Below are positions 26,801 through 36,597 of a stretch of DNA of 64,000 nucleotides, piece by piece; position 1 is the stretch's first letter; each line of letters begins with the position of its first letter. The notes beneath the pieces were generated by a model. It had not been told where the DNA came from. It searched no databases and worked only from the letters and a program-made list of their open reading frames with translations. The stretch is from assembly GCA_037783415.1 (NCBI GenBank), contig JAZGTN010000013.1, positions 620,001-684,000 of the forward strand. The letters run 5' to 3'. Source of the DNA: Leptasterias polaris (taxonomy: Eukaryota > Echinodermata > Asteroidea > Forcipulatida > Asteriidae). A program made the translations under genes and the position numbers.

Positions 26801-29800
26801 AACTATACCCAACTTTAAGAGAATTCTCCAGAGATTATCAGTTACTCTTGCCATACTCCTCTAAGCAGTCAGTATTTGTAAACTAAAAATTGCCACGTAC
26901 TTTTCAGAAAGCACCTCCAGCTCCTGCTGTAAAGAAAATTGTTGCTACTAAGAGGCACAATAGTAAACCAGAATCAATTGGCACAAGCAGCAGTGAGGTA
27001 AGGTCAGCTTTAGAATTCTCTCCGGAGAAAGTCGTCGTAAAGGTCAAAATTCAGGCAATTTGTGTCAGTTATAGATATTTAATTAAATCTCTCTTTATTT
27101 ATACTGAATGTTGCACTTTTCATTTAACGCAGTTGTGTCATATGTTCTTTTACAAACACAAATCATGATTTTTGTTTTTACATTCTCATTAGGGATGGGT
27201 AGTGTGATATGCAGAGAGCTACAATCCCAGCCAAAATGTTTGGACCAGGTGACACTAAACGTACCCACCCCCATTCCCCCGCTCCCCCGCTCAATGTTGT
27301 TAGTAGCGCAGACTGCGCAATGAGAGCCAACATTGAACAGGGGCCTGGGGACCAACGAGATATGGCTGGGATTGTAGCTAGAATCAGTATTGATTATAAT
27401 GTACACAAACGGATATTGTATTTAAAAGCTGATTCCCACACAGCCACCAATGACATTCTCCCAGTAGTAGCCGGTTTTATCTTAGAAGTTTTCTTATTTT
27501 GATTTTCCATATATATATATATAAATTTCTAGGGTTATTAATTAATTCTTACGGTACCATCATGTGTTACTCTCTTCCTTGAAGAGGTGTTGGTCTTTTC
27601 TCAACATTTCATCAAGTGTGCTCTAGCCGCCGTCGTTGATTTTTCTTGCAAATTGCGACCTTAGAGGAAAATCAGCTGTCTAGTTTTGCAATTTTTATTA
27701 ATAAGGAGAATACAGTGCTTATTAATATACATCCATCCTTGGAGGACGACATCAAATTACAATGTTCTTTATTCCCAAGACAATGACTACATCAGTTAAA
27801 TTAGTATCATTATCATTGTAGCACTGCTGACGGAATATCTTTATTTAACAATTTTTGCGTCAATAGGATAAATCCCCCGAACCTGCCAAGAAAAGGAGGC
27901 TGACAGTAAACTCTCTTTCAACAGATGAAGAGATGGAAACAGATACAACGGCAAACAGCTCATCAGAGGCAGATGTGCCATATTGTGATCTACAGCTAGA
28001 GACCGAATGTATGACCCTTACATTTATGATTAGTATTTTTATAAACAGGGATGTATGAAGGGGTCTTTACTAAGGATACTAGCTACTTGTCTGTAAAATA
28101 TTAACCACACAATTAGAGCAGTATGTATTTAATAAACTCTTGAGTGATGACTCATGATTTGCACTATAAATGTAACTATAAATGTTGAAGAGGGGGCTGA
28201 GAATCAGTTTTAAGGTATAATATGAATTTGAAGTGAAAATGTTTAAAGTTTATGAAATAGGAAATGAATCAATCTTAAATGCTAATTATAAAATATTGTT
28301 TCCCAAAGATGTTGGTAAACAGGTAGAGGCTTTTGTTGACGGCAAGTGGTATGCAGGCAAGGTTGTCAAAGTCTTTCAGAAACCCGGAGGCAACATCATC
28401 AGGTGGAAGGTTAAATTTGATCTCCATCCTAAAGACAAATATGACAAGAGGTAATGAAAAAAGAACTGCTGATAATCCATCAAGTTTGCACACAAGACTG
28501 GTAATGATCTTTAAAAAGAACGACAAATCTCAAAGCTTGTTTTTTTAAGTCTTTGTAGCATATCCAAATGTCTTGAGAAATTATTTCTGTCTGAAACACT
28601 TCCATGTCCATGTGCTATAAAAGTGTCAACCGAATTGGATGTCTTATTTCTGTTCTAATTTACTCTTCTAAAAACTGTCGAAGTTTCATACTTATAATTC
28701 AATCTGACAGTATAATTCTTCAAAAAAAACACCTCAAAGGTAATCCTTTTTTTGTCAACACCTTGGTTTCTGATTTTGTCTGCAGTTATGATAAAGACAG
28801 TGAAGACATCAGGCTGGCTGAGATTCCCTCTGAACCATTTGAAGAAGAGTTTTCAAGAACAACCCCTCAAGATACCTTGCCGAAAGTGTCGTCCCCGATC
28901 CACGAACCTGCAGTCCAGAAGGTTACTCCCACTACATCAACAAAAGCCAAAACAGAAGCTTCACTAACCTCAAAAGTGACGCTCCCTCCATCCACACCAA
29001 CCAATACAACCGCTCCTCTTACCAAGACGGTGGACCCTCCTAAAGCCACTGTAACGCCCAATGCAAATGTGCCGGTCGTGAAGGATGATGTGGAAGAGAG
29101 CCAAATAAAAGATGAAAAGGCAACAGTGGCGGTCTCCAAGGATTCCAAGAGTATCCAGACAGTCTCATCAACCGTTGAGAATAAACTTGCCTTAGGATAT
29201 AGGTCTGTTGAGTTTATATTTTACCTCAGATTCCAGCAGACCCAAGGAGTGGAAAAGGGACCGTAAATCCACACTTCTTTGACACGTGCTTTTATATTCT
29301 CCACCCTGTTACAAGTGCAGTTTGTGTTGGAACAGTGTGGATTTGGTTTATACCTGAGCAGTTTGATGATGTAAACACTTATATCTCTGTGATTTATTTT
29401 TCGATTAATTATCATAAAAGACATACCAAGAAATGTTTCCATTAGACCAAGATGTCAAATCTATCTTAAGAAACACTACCTGGACGTTCATGAAGAAAGT
29501 GACCAAGTCCATTGTTGATACTATGCCTGGAATGTTTCTTATTCTAATGTTCCACTGCCACATTTTTGTCATTACAGGAAATGTCTACGCTATTTCTTGC
29601 CACCACAATGGCCGATGAACAAAGAAATGATCAATAGCCTTTCTCTAGATCAGCTTTGTGATTTCTCATTGGATGATTTCTTTGACCAATACGAGAAAGG
29701 ACTCCGAAATGTAAGTAGCTAGATTAGACTTTTTTGGAGAAAAATTGTGTGGCTTGACAGGAGCATTTACTATCTATCAAGGGCTTGGCAGTTAAGCGGT

Positions 29801-30840
29801 GTTGTTCAGCAAGTTCTGTGCTAACTAAATAATTATTCATGAATTATTGTATAAGAAATAATACAACTTGTTGCATTAAAGTAGGGGAGGGCTTCTATTT
29901 TTTAACTCCCCCATTTGGAATAAAAAATGGCTGAGGGAGAATACACATGAGAGATGTTTGTGATAGCCTCATGGAAGTGTTGTTTAAGAGTTGTGTTGGC
30001 TCTCAAAAAATGGGTCTCAAAAAAAAGGTTAGTTTATCACTCCACTTTTCCCCCCAGCTTGTTGGAGGTTTTCAGGCAGAGGCAGCTGAGAAGGCCAGAG
30101 AGACTGAAACCACCAAACTTAAACTTGTTGAACTCCGAAAACTCATTTCTCAGCTACTCAGGTCAATTAATGATGTAAGTCTTCTCTTTTTACCGCTTCT
30201 GACTCCCATGATTTGACAATGATGATGTTTGATGTAAGTGAAATCGTAAGTTATCACTTGGCAATGATGAATCGATTCTTCACTTTGATCTGTAAACTAA
30301 TGTAGAAGAACCAATAACTGAGCCGCATGATTAATGTGTAATTAAGTTGTTTTTATCAAGGTAGACTTGGGGCCCTAAATCCATCCACTGCACCTACTTC
30401 TTGCCCTTTCCTCATGCCATTCACTTTGTATAGAAAACCATATTTTCCGCAAAGAAGTGCTCTTTATTAGAGGGAAAATAGTCATGGCCTTTAAGAATAA
30501 AGTAGAAGGCAGTTTATCATAACTAATACTCGACACCATTTGCACACATCCTATGAAAGCATTATACTACAGACATATTTTAATATAAAAAATGGTATCC
30601 CCAACTTTGGACTCTGCATCATGTGTGTATATTTTAAGCAGCTATCAATGTGGTGGGTTAAACCACCAACACGTACAACATTTAAACATCTTGAAAGGAA
30701 CTTTTTAATCTGATATTTGGTTTATGTTTTACTTATTTTTTTCTTTCATGGTAAAGGAGATTGTTGTGACAGATACGGGTGGGGAGGAAGTCGACAATAT
30801 GCTTGCGGCTTGTGTAAAACAAGCCATGCAGGACGAATGA
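2820..30840 (+). CDS. MORC2: MORC2: MORC family CW-type zinc finger ATPase (27 coding exons, 1073 aa)
   Basis: Complete spliced gene. Coding exons: 2820-2881, 4424-4477, 4619-4653, 9400-9468, 10767-10857, 11453-11636, 13011-13104, 14756-14882, 15971-16099, 16282-16361, 16939-17021, 17286-17512, 20473-20627, 21098-21226, 21508-21613, 21950-22043, 22849-22887, 23428-23514, 25325-25396, 26295-26474, 26908-26997, 27867-28008, 28309-28450, 28786-29202, 29578-29710, 30058-30174, 30757-30840. All introns read GT..AG, phases agree at every junction, and the sum is 3222 nt including TGA. The start ATG has A at -3 and G at +4 and opens a peptide ([14 protein letters not shown]) that matches the N-terminus of MORC2. 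Domains run GHKL ATPase, coiled coil, CW zinc finger, Ser/Pro/Lys-rich linker, chromo-like domain, C-terminal coiled coil, as in human MORC2 (about 1030 aa). Known role in vertebrates: ATP-dependent dimerising chromatin compactor in the nucleus, working with HUSH in silencing. The same role here is inferred. Confidence 0.96.
2882..4423 (+). other. MORC2 intron 1
   Basis: Noncoding. It holds a (CTA)n tract near 3445-3465, a run of C at about 3658-3674, and a GT-rich tract at about 3900-3925. No further feature is supportable. Confidence 0.75.
3658..3674. repeat. Poly(C) tract
   Basis: Uninterrupted run of about 17 C. Length is likely to vary between individuals and assemblies. Confidence 0.8.
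8077..8109 (+). repeat. Possible LINE 3' tail with (GAATT)n microsatellite
   Basis: AATAAATGTTTATT followed by repeated GAATT looks like the 3' end of a non-LTR retrotransposon. No coding remnant is recognisable upstream, so the element body is not defined. Confidence 0.35.
8954..9239. mobile_element. TIR element (MITE-like), 286 bp
   Basis: The left end begins CTGGGCCCAATTTCATAGAG and the right end is its reverse complement (CTCTATGAAATTGGGCCCAG), giving terminal inverted repeats of about 25-28 bp around a short noncoding centre that itself contains GTAAGCA/TGCTTAC words in both orientations. There is no coding capacity, so it would be non-autonomous. Target-site duplication is not clear. 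Confidence 0.75.
9469..10766 (+). other. MORC2 intron 4
   Basis: Contains a (TATAG)n microsatellite at 9801-9848 and, after it, a stretch to about 10230 that resembles a dispersed repeat end (identity uncertain). No gene is visible. Confidence 0.6.
9801..9848. repeat. (AGTAT)n microsatellite
   Basis: About nine copies of the pentamer AGTAT/TATAG with one interruption near 9820. Confidence 0.85.
11018..11090 (-). repeat. Possible SINE/LINE 3'-tail relic
   Basis: Read on the - strand, this stretch gives GCACTATATAAGAACCCAGT followed by ATTAATA, closely similar to the 3' tail of the SINE at 34553-34970 (GCGCTATATAAGAACCGCGT). It is probably the end of a decayed copy of the same or a related element in intron 5. 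Limits are approximate. Confidence 0.45.
11637..13010 (+). other. MORC2 intron 6
   Basis: AT-rich noncoding DNA. I see no repeat or RNA gene that can be supported. Confidence 0.6.
13389..14108. mobile_element. Foldback element with nested palindromes, about 720 bp
   Basis: Terminal inverted repeats of about 60 bp: the left end starts CGAAAGCCCAATCGTGCCACT and the right end is its reverse complement. Inside are many copies of an AATTCGTTATAACGAATT-type palindrome and two further hairpins (about 13520-13615 and 13692-13877), each bounded by AACAATTGGCCCACCTCCA and its complement. There is no coding frame. It fits a foldback or MITE-type DNA transposon derivative, inserted in MORC2 intron 7. 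Confidence 0.8.
14883..15970 (+). other. MORC2 intron 8
   Basis: Noncoding and AT-rich; no identifiable repeat or gene. Confidence 0.6.
17627..17726. repeat. Tandem duplication of about 48 bp
   Basis: A unit starting TGCACGTTTTTCACCGATGG and ending CCTTTCCTAAA occurs twice in direct tandem, apparently without mismatches, just before the intron 12 minisatellite. Confidence 0.85.
17800..20400. repeat. Degenerate minisatellite, about 2.6 kb, in MORC2 intron 12
   Basis: Dozens of divergent copies of a roughly 35-42 bp unit built from TTTTTGATTTGCAAGAGG and TTTTGGTGCAGCAAGAGG-like words. The + strand is strongly G/T-rich and C-poor. Larger blocks also recur: the segment near 19490-19740 is repeated near 19860-20090. 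Because the unit has few stops on the - strand, it generates several antisense open frames made of repeated Lys/Pro/Asn/Leu words, which I treat as artefacts. Confidence 0.9.
21098..22043 (+). other. MORC2: MORC2 exons 14-16: CW-type zinc finger
   Basis: The CW signature is complete. Zinc ligands are Cys506, Cys509, Cys532 and Cys543, with the two name-giving tryptophans at 512 and 530 ([12 protein letters not shown] then DDWQCSM). The domain is split across three exons. CW domains often read histone H3 methyl-lysine; the human MORC2 CW is reported not to do so efficiently, so histone binding cannot be assumed here. Confidence 0.92.
22044..22848 (+). other. MORC2 intron 16
   Basis: Noncoding, with a short (GGTACAT)n microsatellite at about 22295-22330. 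No gene is visible. Confidence 0.65.
22295..22330. repeat. (GGTACAT)n microsatellite
   Basis: About five direct copies of the heptamer GGTACAT/TACATGG. Confidence 0.8.
24238..24620. mobile_element. TIR element (MITE-like), 383 bp, in MORC2 intron 18
   Basis: The left end AAAGGCTCTAGACACGTTTG and the right end (reverse complement AAAGGCACTGGACACGTTTG) form terminal inverted repeats of about 26 bp with two mismatches, bounded on both sides by T/A bases compatible with a TA target site. No coding frame is present. It is a non-autonomous DNA transposon. Confidence 0.78.
25015..25320. repeat. Diverged tandem duplication, about 165-bp unit
   Basis: Two adjacent copies share TTAAATTGCTAACT, a middle CTGTTTGTTA/CCGTTTGTTA block, TTTCCTC and GTCAAATCAATGCATCA/GTGAAATCAATGCATCA. 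The second copy runs up to the acceptor of exon 19. There is clear divergence, so the duplication is old. Confidence 0.75.
25397..26294 (+). other. MORC2 intron 19
   Basis: Noncoding. A 174-codon antisense open frame (25537-26061, - strand) has no recognisable domain and lies fully within this intron; I do not call it a gene. Confidence 0.55.
27217..27379. mobile_element. Short TIR element, about 163 bp, in MORC2 intron 21
   Basis: The left end AGCTACAATCCCAGCCA is matched in inverse orientation at the right end (TGGCTGGGATTGTAGCT). A second inner inverted pair (CAATGTTG / CAACATTG) lies within. Locally GC-rich against an AT-rich intron. There is no coding capacity, so it is a MITE-like candidate. 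Confidence 0.55.
28309..28450 (+). other. MORC2: MORC2 exon 23: chromo-like/Tudor-like domain
   Basis: Residues about 777-824 ([19 protein letters not shown] then [12 protein letters not shown]) match the small chromo-like domain near the MORC2 C-terminus. The next exon begins [11 protein letters not shown], aligning with the conserved SEDVRL segment that follows it in vertebrates. Confidence 0.85.
28786..30840 (+). other. MORC2: MORC2 exons 24-27: Thr/Pro-rich linker and C-terminal coiled coil
   Basis: Exon 24 (417 nt, 139 codons) is a long low-complexity linker rich in Thr, Pro, Ser, Lys and Val, seemingly longer than the human counterpart. Exon 25 encodes the conserved [16 protein letters not shown] and [11 protein letters not shown] stretch. 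Exon 26 is a predicted amphipathic helix or coiled coil ([20 protein letters not shown]), consistent with a dimerising C-terminal helix. Exon 27 gives the last 27 residues and TGA. Confidence 0.85.
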
Positions 30841-33810
30841 ACTGTTTAGTCTACATGATGATGATTGCTACATAATTGAGACATTTTATCCAAGTCCTGA
30901 ATGAAAAATGTCATATTGAAGGTCTTTGATGCAAGTTGATTTTGGTAACATGTGATGAAGGATGAAGGGTCTTGATAAAAAGTTCAACGTTACTGCAAGG
31001 AGAGTTTCAATATGCTCTGTTCCTGTCATACAAATACATTTGATGAAATCGAGACTACCAGGGTACTTCCAGACAGAGAGATGGCTGCAGCAGGTGGATT
31101 GATCGAGATGTGAAAAGCAGTCCTGCTGCTCAAAATGAAAGGCCAAAAATATATTTACATGTATGTTCCCTTTCACTTCTGCAACTGAGACTTTAAATGG
31201 TTCAAAACCTCCAATCTTGAGTGCCAAGAGGATTAAAGCTATGAGAGCCTACAGGAGTGTTGCTGACTTCAGATCATGCTCCAGTAATGCCAGATGGAGT
31301 GGTTTTTTATTCTGTGATGGATGTGATGTACTGGAGTGAAGACTAGGTGATTGAAATGTCTTGTGGCTCTAGATGGTGTATGATGATTGTCATTGTTTAC
31401 TGAAATGAAGAATAGCTAATTGGAATTTATAGTACCTAGATGTCTGTCTAGATGGTGCCTATGTCATTCGGATTTTTTGTCTAAATCTTGGAGGCTGTGT
31501 CATCCTTAATGAGCCTTCAATAGGAAATAATACATTGAAGAATGTCAAGACTATGGCCCAAATCGTATATTTGCTTTAAGCAGAAAGTTTTCTTAACAGA
31601 TGTCTGTTAAGGAAAAGTAAGCGTGGAACCAGTCACAGACATAACGGGACACAAGAAATGGCATCGTATTCTGCTTTAGTGGCAAGTTGGAAAATTTAAA
31701 AAAAGGCTCGGACTACCAGACTTGGACTTACATCACAGCCTCCATTTCGCTGGTCTTCATGAAACATAGACCGGTGAGAAATGTTCTTGTGTTGGTTGCA
31801 CTGGCCTAGTGTACTTTCAATTTGATGTTGTGTGTACGTTTCTAAGCAATTTCATCCCCACAGTTGTCAATGTTGAGTTTGAGTGTTGAATTCGTTACAA
31901 AATTACATAGCAACTTCAGAACTGTTCCAAAAGGTTGATGTACATTTTTATGATGTGTTGAAGCAGAAGTGCGTTTTGCTTTAAAGATGGCTGAATTGGT
32001 CTTTGATTTTTGTTTGTTGTGGAAAAACGTTGTGTGATTAAATCATGTATAAGTTTAATTCGCTTTGCTTAAACATCTTTTGTCTGCTGTTGTTGGAATT
32101 GGTCAAGACCATCTGTATTCATATTGTTTCGATTTAGGGCACCATTGTTGTCAACTGTGGCAAGGAAGGCTCTCGGAATGCTTGGTTATTCTGTCCAGGT
32201 TTTTGAGACCGTCAGTGAAGCATCACCTAGTGTCTGTCGCATCTCAACTTCACAAAGTTAATGTTCTATGAGCGGTTTGGGATCAAGCTGTACATGTACC
32301 TAAACAGTTCAGTGCGTGGAGTGTTAATCTCTGGTCGGCTGTTACAGTAGTTGTTTTCTGGATACTGTGACAGTAAGTTATATATTCATCTAGCCCAGGT
32401 TGGTCAGTGCATTGCAACGGAAACTGACGTCCTACCAGGGCTAATGTTCATCATGCCTTGTGAACGTACATACAGTGTATCTATCGCATATTGATGTGTA
32501 AACGTTTTGGATTGTATGAATGTTTGATACAACAGATTTTACAAAGTTTTAGGATGGAATGCCTTGCATTGTATTTGTTTGCAGATACGTCTAACTTACG
32601 GCATGTCAAGACTACTTAAACTGTAATTTTTAGTATTTTCATCTATGTTAAGCATTACTTTAATTTTTTTTAAATATAAATGTGATATTAGTATGAAATC
32701 AGGCTTCATCTTGTTAGTAGAGACACCATGCCGCTGTCTTTGTTATAGCTATTTGCGCGTCTGTGCTATTACAGTATTCCTAGAAACTAGTTGGTCAAAT
32801 TGGGCAGGGTTCATTTTCCGTCCAACCTCAGTTTGTTTGGTTACGTTGGTTTTATGGTCTTAATGTGTAAAAATTAATATGGTTGTGCATGGTGAAGTAG
32901 TGGAAATTGCCAGTATGCCCTTGCCAGATGCTTTAGAATGCACATTAGCCTGTTATTATAATACACCACATGTACATGTGCGGTACAAGACTCCAAATGT
33001 CAACGACAATAGAAGTTCTCGTTTCATGCAAAGCGACAAGACTATTTCTGTTACGTTGAGTTAAATTAAGTAGGAAAAACAGATGGCAGCAAAGTGTTTG
33101 GTCTGTTTACTGTGTCTCTTTAAATAAGGATGGAGAGTGAAGTTCAAAGCCTGATTGTAATCAATGATTTTCCTTTTTGCTCATTCGATACAGCAATACT
33201 TTATTTGTGAAAATGGCCAGTACGAAGTTTCTTTCAACTGATGCAATACCGAGCAGAACTTTGATTTAGTCGTTTTATCCGTTTTATCATGTGTTATTTT
33301 GCAAAATTACATCTGACATGGTTGTGATATTCCATCGTCGATAAGTTGTTCTGTTATTGTTCTATTTTGCTTATACATGCTTATTAGACGATTAGTTTAA
33401 ATGCATGCATGCATCGCTGCGTAGAATTAGTTCTTTTTATTTTAAACTCTGCAGAATTGTAGCTTATCATTTTAACAGAGACTCTTTAACGATATATTTA
33501 TTTTTGTACGCATTTGTATTATGTTTGTCGCTGTTTTGTCGCTGTATGCTGTTTGTCCATTTGGTAAGTTAACGTAAAAAGAGCAAACATTGTCAAGTTG
33601 GTGTTCTCATGTTATGTTTTGCCGACATGCTATTTAAAAAGCTGTGCAGAGTTATGTATTGTTTAGAGCTTGCTCTTTAAAACAGTAGGCTTAAGTTTAT
33701 TTAGCAATCTAGTTGCTATGTGTTATTAGTATTTTTTTTATTCACTGTGATGAACAGATTCGTGCACATTTTGTAAACACTGTAAATAAAACAAGATTTG
33801 TATAATTATG
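30841..33810 (+). other. MORC2: MORC2 3' UTR
   Basis: About 3 kb without a supportable gene follows the stop codon. The end is placed near 33810 because of AATAAA at 33785-33790 with a GT-rich element about 50 bases further on. Earlier cryptic polyadenylation is possible, so the length is an inference. Confidence 0.5.
33785..33790 (+). terminator. Polyadenylation signal AATAAA (MORC2)
   Basis: Canonical AATAAA followed by a TTGTTCGTGTGTGG-like GU-rich stretch at about 33838-33852. Confidence 0.55.
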
Positions 33811-34341
33811 AAGACCTGATTTGAGAGTTGTCCTGCTTTTGTTCGTGTGTGGACATAATTTGTGAAATGGATTTTTTTTTTTTTAACTCACATAAGTTTG
33901 CAAAACCCGTGAACGGAATAAAAACAATGCAGGCATTCAACTTCAGCCGTGCAGCTGATTTCCGGTGCTGCCACATTCACATTCCCTTACAAGATACAAG
34001 TTTCCTTTTTATTTGCATGAATTTCCTTATTTTGTTTAAATCACCAAAAAGCCTTAAATAGTGTGTGGGATGGTATTAAACGGAGGTCAGTACAGAGTTC
34101 ACAATTCATCCGGTCTGTTTTTGAAGGACGGACATAAGCCTAGTATATAAATAACCTTTGATGGGATTTTAAGACGCCATCAACTTTTGCGCACAACCAG
34201 CAAGTTTATCCTGGTAGTCGTGTTTTGAGTCGTTCATTCCCAAAAGACTGGATCCTCGTGAAAAAAAGACCCGTCTCCTAAATTTAGGCCTATGAAATGT
34301 CGGTCATGAAGTTTAATAAAACCATGTTGTTCATTGACAAA

Positions 34342-34390
34342 GGCACAAGAGGAATTCAAACCCTCGATATTTACCACTAGGCTGGAGGAA
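34342..34390 (-). pseudogene. tRNA-Thr relic lacking the anticodon arm
   Basis: This is the leftmost trace of the tRNA array. The 3' and T-arm part (GGCACAAGAGGAATTCAAAC on +) is joined directly to TTACCACTAGGC of the D arm. About 23 bases including the anticodon are missing. The array spacer word CCCCATTATTAATTTTCT follows, so it is a decayed array unit and not a chance match. Confidence 0.8.
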
Positions 34391-34552
34391 TTTCTGAACT
34401 GCCCCCATTATTAATTTTCTAAAACAAATGAGTCTGTCAGAGTGTTGATTCACATAATATATTAAAGGTAGACTTTTTAATAAACAAAACAGACAAAGCC
34501 ATGACATTGGGCCTACATGCGTTTTTATTTGAACGCTTTCCCCCGATATGGC

Positions 34553-34970
34553 GTGTCGTGGCCGAGCGGATAAGAACACCGAACTCAAGCTCTGGTGTTT
34601 CTGATCAGCAGAGTGTGGGTTCGAATCCCAGTCGTGACACTTGTGTCCTTAGGCAAGACACTTAACCACATGCTTCGTCCTTCGGATGGGACGTTAAGCC
34701 GTAGGTCCCGTGTGTTGTGTAATGCACGAAAAAGAACCCAGTGCACTTATCGTAAAGAGAAGGGGTTCGCCCCGGTGTTCCTGGTTTGATTGGCTGCATA
34801 TTGCGCCACAGCACCCTGTAAACCATTACATTGTGCTATGCAAAGGAATAGGTCTCATACTTCAACACGTAACTCCACATACCTTGTAGGAAAAATACTG
34901 AGCGCTTTGAGACACCCATCGGGAGTATAAAGCGCTATATAAGAACCGCGTATTATTAATATTATTATGT
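34553..34970 (+). mobile_element. tRNA-derived SINE
   Basis: The head resembles a tRNA with A box TGGCCGAGCGG (34559-34569) and B box GGTTCGAATCC (34618-34628). The body includes TTAGGCAAGACACTTAACCA, which recalls the conserved central domain of V-/Nin-type animal SINEs (from memory, not searched). The 3' tail is AAAGCGCTATATAAGAACCG then TATTATTAATATTATTATG. That tail resembles the 3' end of the L2-like LINE at 54480-54530 (AAAGCGCTGT...GCTCTATAAATGCCCG then TTATTATT), suggesting a LINE partner. Confidence 0.82.
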
Positions 34971-35021
34971 AACAAATAATTGAGTTGATTCAAGGTTGAC
35001 GAGAAAAAAAAACGATTTAAA

Positions 35022-35093
35022 AGGCACGAGAGGGATTCGAACCCTCGATCTTCTGTTTACGAAACAGACGCCTTACCACTAGGCCATCGCGCC
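35022..35093 (-). tRNA. tRNA-Thr(CGT) copy 1
   Basis: Spacer type A3. It differs from consensus by T at position 32 of the anticodon loop and A at position 7, the latter forming A-U instead of G-U in the acceptor stem. It should fold. Confidence 0.85.
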
Positions 35094-35356
35094 ACATGAT
35101 GAGTGTGGACTGCCCCAATTATTAATTTTCTCAAGCAAAAAGGATCTGCCACTGTGTTCGATACACAGATAAGACGGTCGGCGTTTAAAAGAAAAATAAA
35201 CACACAAACCAACCCATGACACAATTAGGCCGGCACTTCCTTGCGTTTTATGAACTCTTTTTAGGCATATGCCTACCCAATAATGTAGGTCTATACCTCC
35301 ATGGTCTATGATACTACTTGAGTTGATTCGCTGATGACGCAGATAAAAGGGGGAAA

Positions 35357-35428
35357 AGGCACGAGAGGGATTCGAACTCTCGATCTTCTGTTTACGAGAC
35401 AGACGCCTTACCACTAGGCCACCGCGCC
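35357..35428 (-). tRNA. tRNA-Thr(CGT) copy 2
   Basis: Spacer type A2. G52 is A, which gives one T-stem mismatch and changes the first base of the B box (AGTTCGAATCC). Confidence 0.75.
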
Positions 35429-35666
35429 ACATGACGAACATGGACTGCCCCAATTATTAATTTTCTCAAGCAAAAAGGATCTGGCAGAGTTTGATCCACA
35501 TATTAGATTGTCGAGGTTTAAAATCAGAATATCAATCAAACAAACCTACACCGTATTGGGGGCCTACCCTGCGTTTTTATATGGACTCTTTCCGCGACAA
35601 TGTATATAAGCCCTATGTAAACACATGATTCAGTTGATTCTAGGATCACGCATGTAAAAGTACAAA

Positions 35667-35738
35667 AGGCACGAGAGGGATTCGAACCCTCGATCTTCTG
35701 TTTACGAGACAGACGCCTTACCACTAGGCCACCGCGCC
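35667..35738 (-). tRNA. tRNA-Thr(CGT) copy 3
   Basis: Exact consensus. Spacer type B on its 3' side. Confidence 0.93.
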
Positions 35739-35994
35739 ACATGATGAGTGTGGACTGCACCAATTATTAATTTTCTTAATAAAAAGGGATTTGGCACTGT
35801 AATTGATACACAGATAAGACGGTCGGCGTTTAACAGAAAAAAAACCCACACAAACCAACCCATGACACAATTAGGCCGGCATTTCCTTGCGTTTTATGAA
35901 CTCTTTCATTAGGCCTAGGCCTACCCAATAATGTAGGCCTATAATATGATATTACTTGAGTTGATTCGTGGATGACGCAGATAAAAGGTTTAAA

Positions 35995-36066
35995 AGGCAC
36001 GAGAGGGATTCGAACCATCGATCTTCTGTTTACGAGACAGACGCCTTACCACTAGGCCACCGCGCC
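35995..36066 (-). tRNA. tRNA-Thr(CGT) copy 4
   Basis: Spacer type A1. One T-stem change (G51 to T) leaves a mismatch. Confidence 0.78.
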
Positions 36067-36199
36067 ACATGATGAGTTTGGACTGCCCCAATTATTAATT
36101 TTCTTAATAAAAAGGGATCTGGCACTGTAATTGATACACAGATAAGACGGTCGGCGTTTAGAAGAAAAATAAACACACAAACCAACCCATGACACAATA

Positions 36200-36422
36200 G
36201 ACACAATCGGCGACTGCAGCACGTGACCCATAGTGGGTATGCAATGTAAGCAAACCAAGCAAGCAACGCGCAGTGTGAATTGAAACGCATGGCTGCTTCC
36301 GAGTGCTACTGTCGTAAAGCGGCAAGCAGCAATGCTTTTGCATACTCACTGTGCATTACTTACTTGGTTTGTTTACTTTGTATACCCACTAAGAGTCACG
36401 TGCTGCAGTCGCCGATTGTGTC
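36200..36422. mobile_element. Array MITE, copy 1 (223 bp)
   Basis: Terminal inverted repeats start GACACAATCGGCGACTGCAG and end with the reverse complement; similarity continues inward for about 65 bp. It is bounded by TA on each side and inserted in the word GACACAATTAGGCCGG of an A-type spacer. No coding frame. Confidence 0.85.
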
Positions 36423-36525
36423 TATTAGGCCGGCACTTCCTTGCGTTTTCTAGGCCTACCCAATAATGTAGGTCTATGATACTACTTGAGTTGATTCGCG
36501 GATGACGCAGATAAAAAGGGGAAAA

Positions 36526-36597
36526 AGGCACGAGAGGGATTCGAACTCTCGATCTTCTGTTTACGAGACAGACGCCTTACCACTAGGCCACCGCGCC
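36526..36597 (-). tRNA. tRNA-Thr(CGT) copy 5
   Basis: Spacer type A2 with the A52 T-stem variant, as in copy 2. The MITE at 36200-36422 sits in the spacer on its left. Confidence 0.75.

Noticed and set aside
28604..28785. Upstream extension of the 220-codon open frame over MORC2 exon 24
   Set aside because: The part before 28786 reads intron sequence. The acceptor TGCAG at 28781-28785 and phase match to exon 23 define the exon start.
34553..34640. SINE head as a functional tRNA gene
   Set aside because: A and B boxes are present, but stems do not pair well enough and a SINE body and tail follow directly, so it is a tRNA-derived promoter.
36030..36349. Open frames containing HTARCLLGLLTLHTHYGSRA-like peptides, also near 47000, 51700 and 58700
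   Set aside because: These are translations of the array MITE inverted repeats; overlapping frames on both strands give similar lengths.
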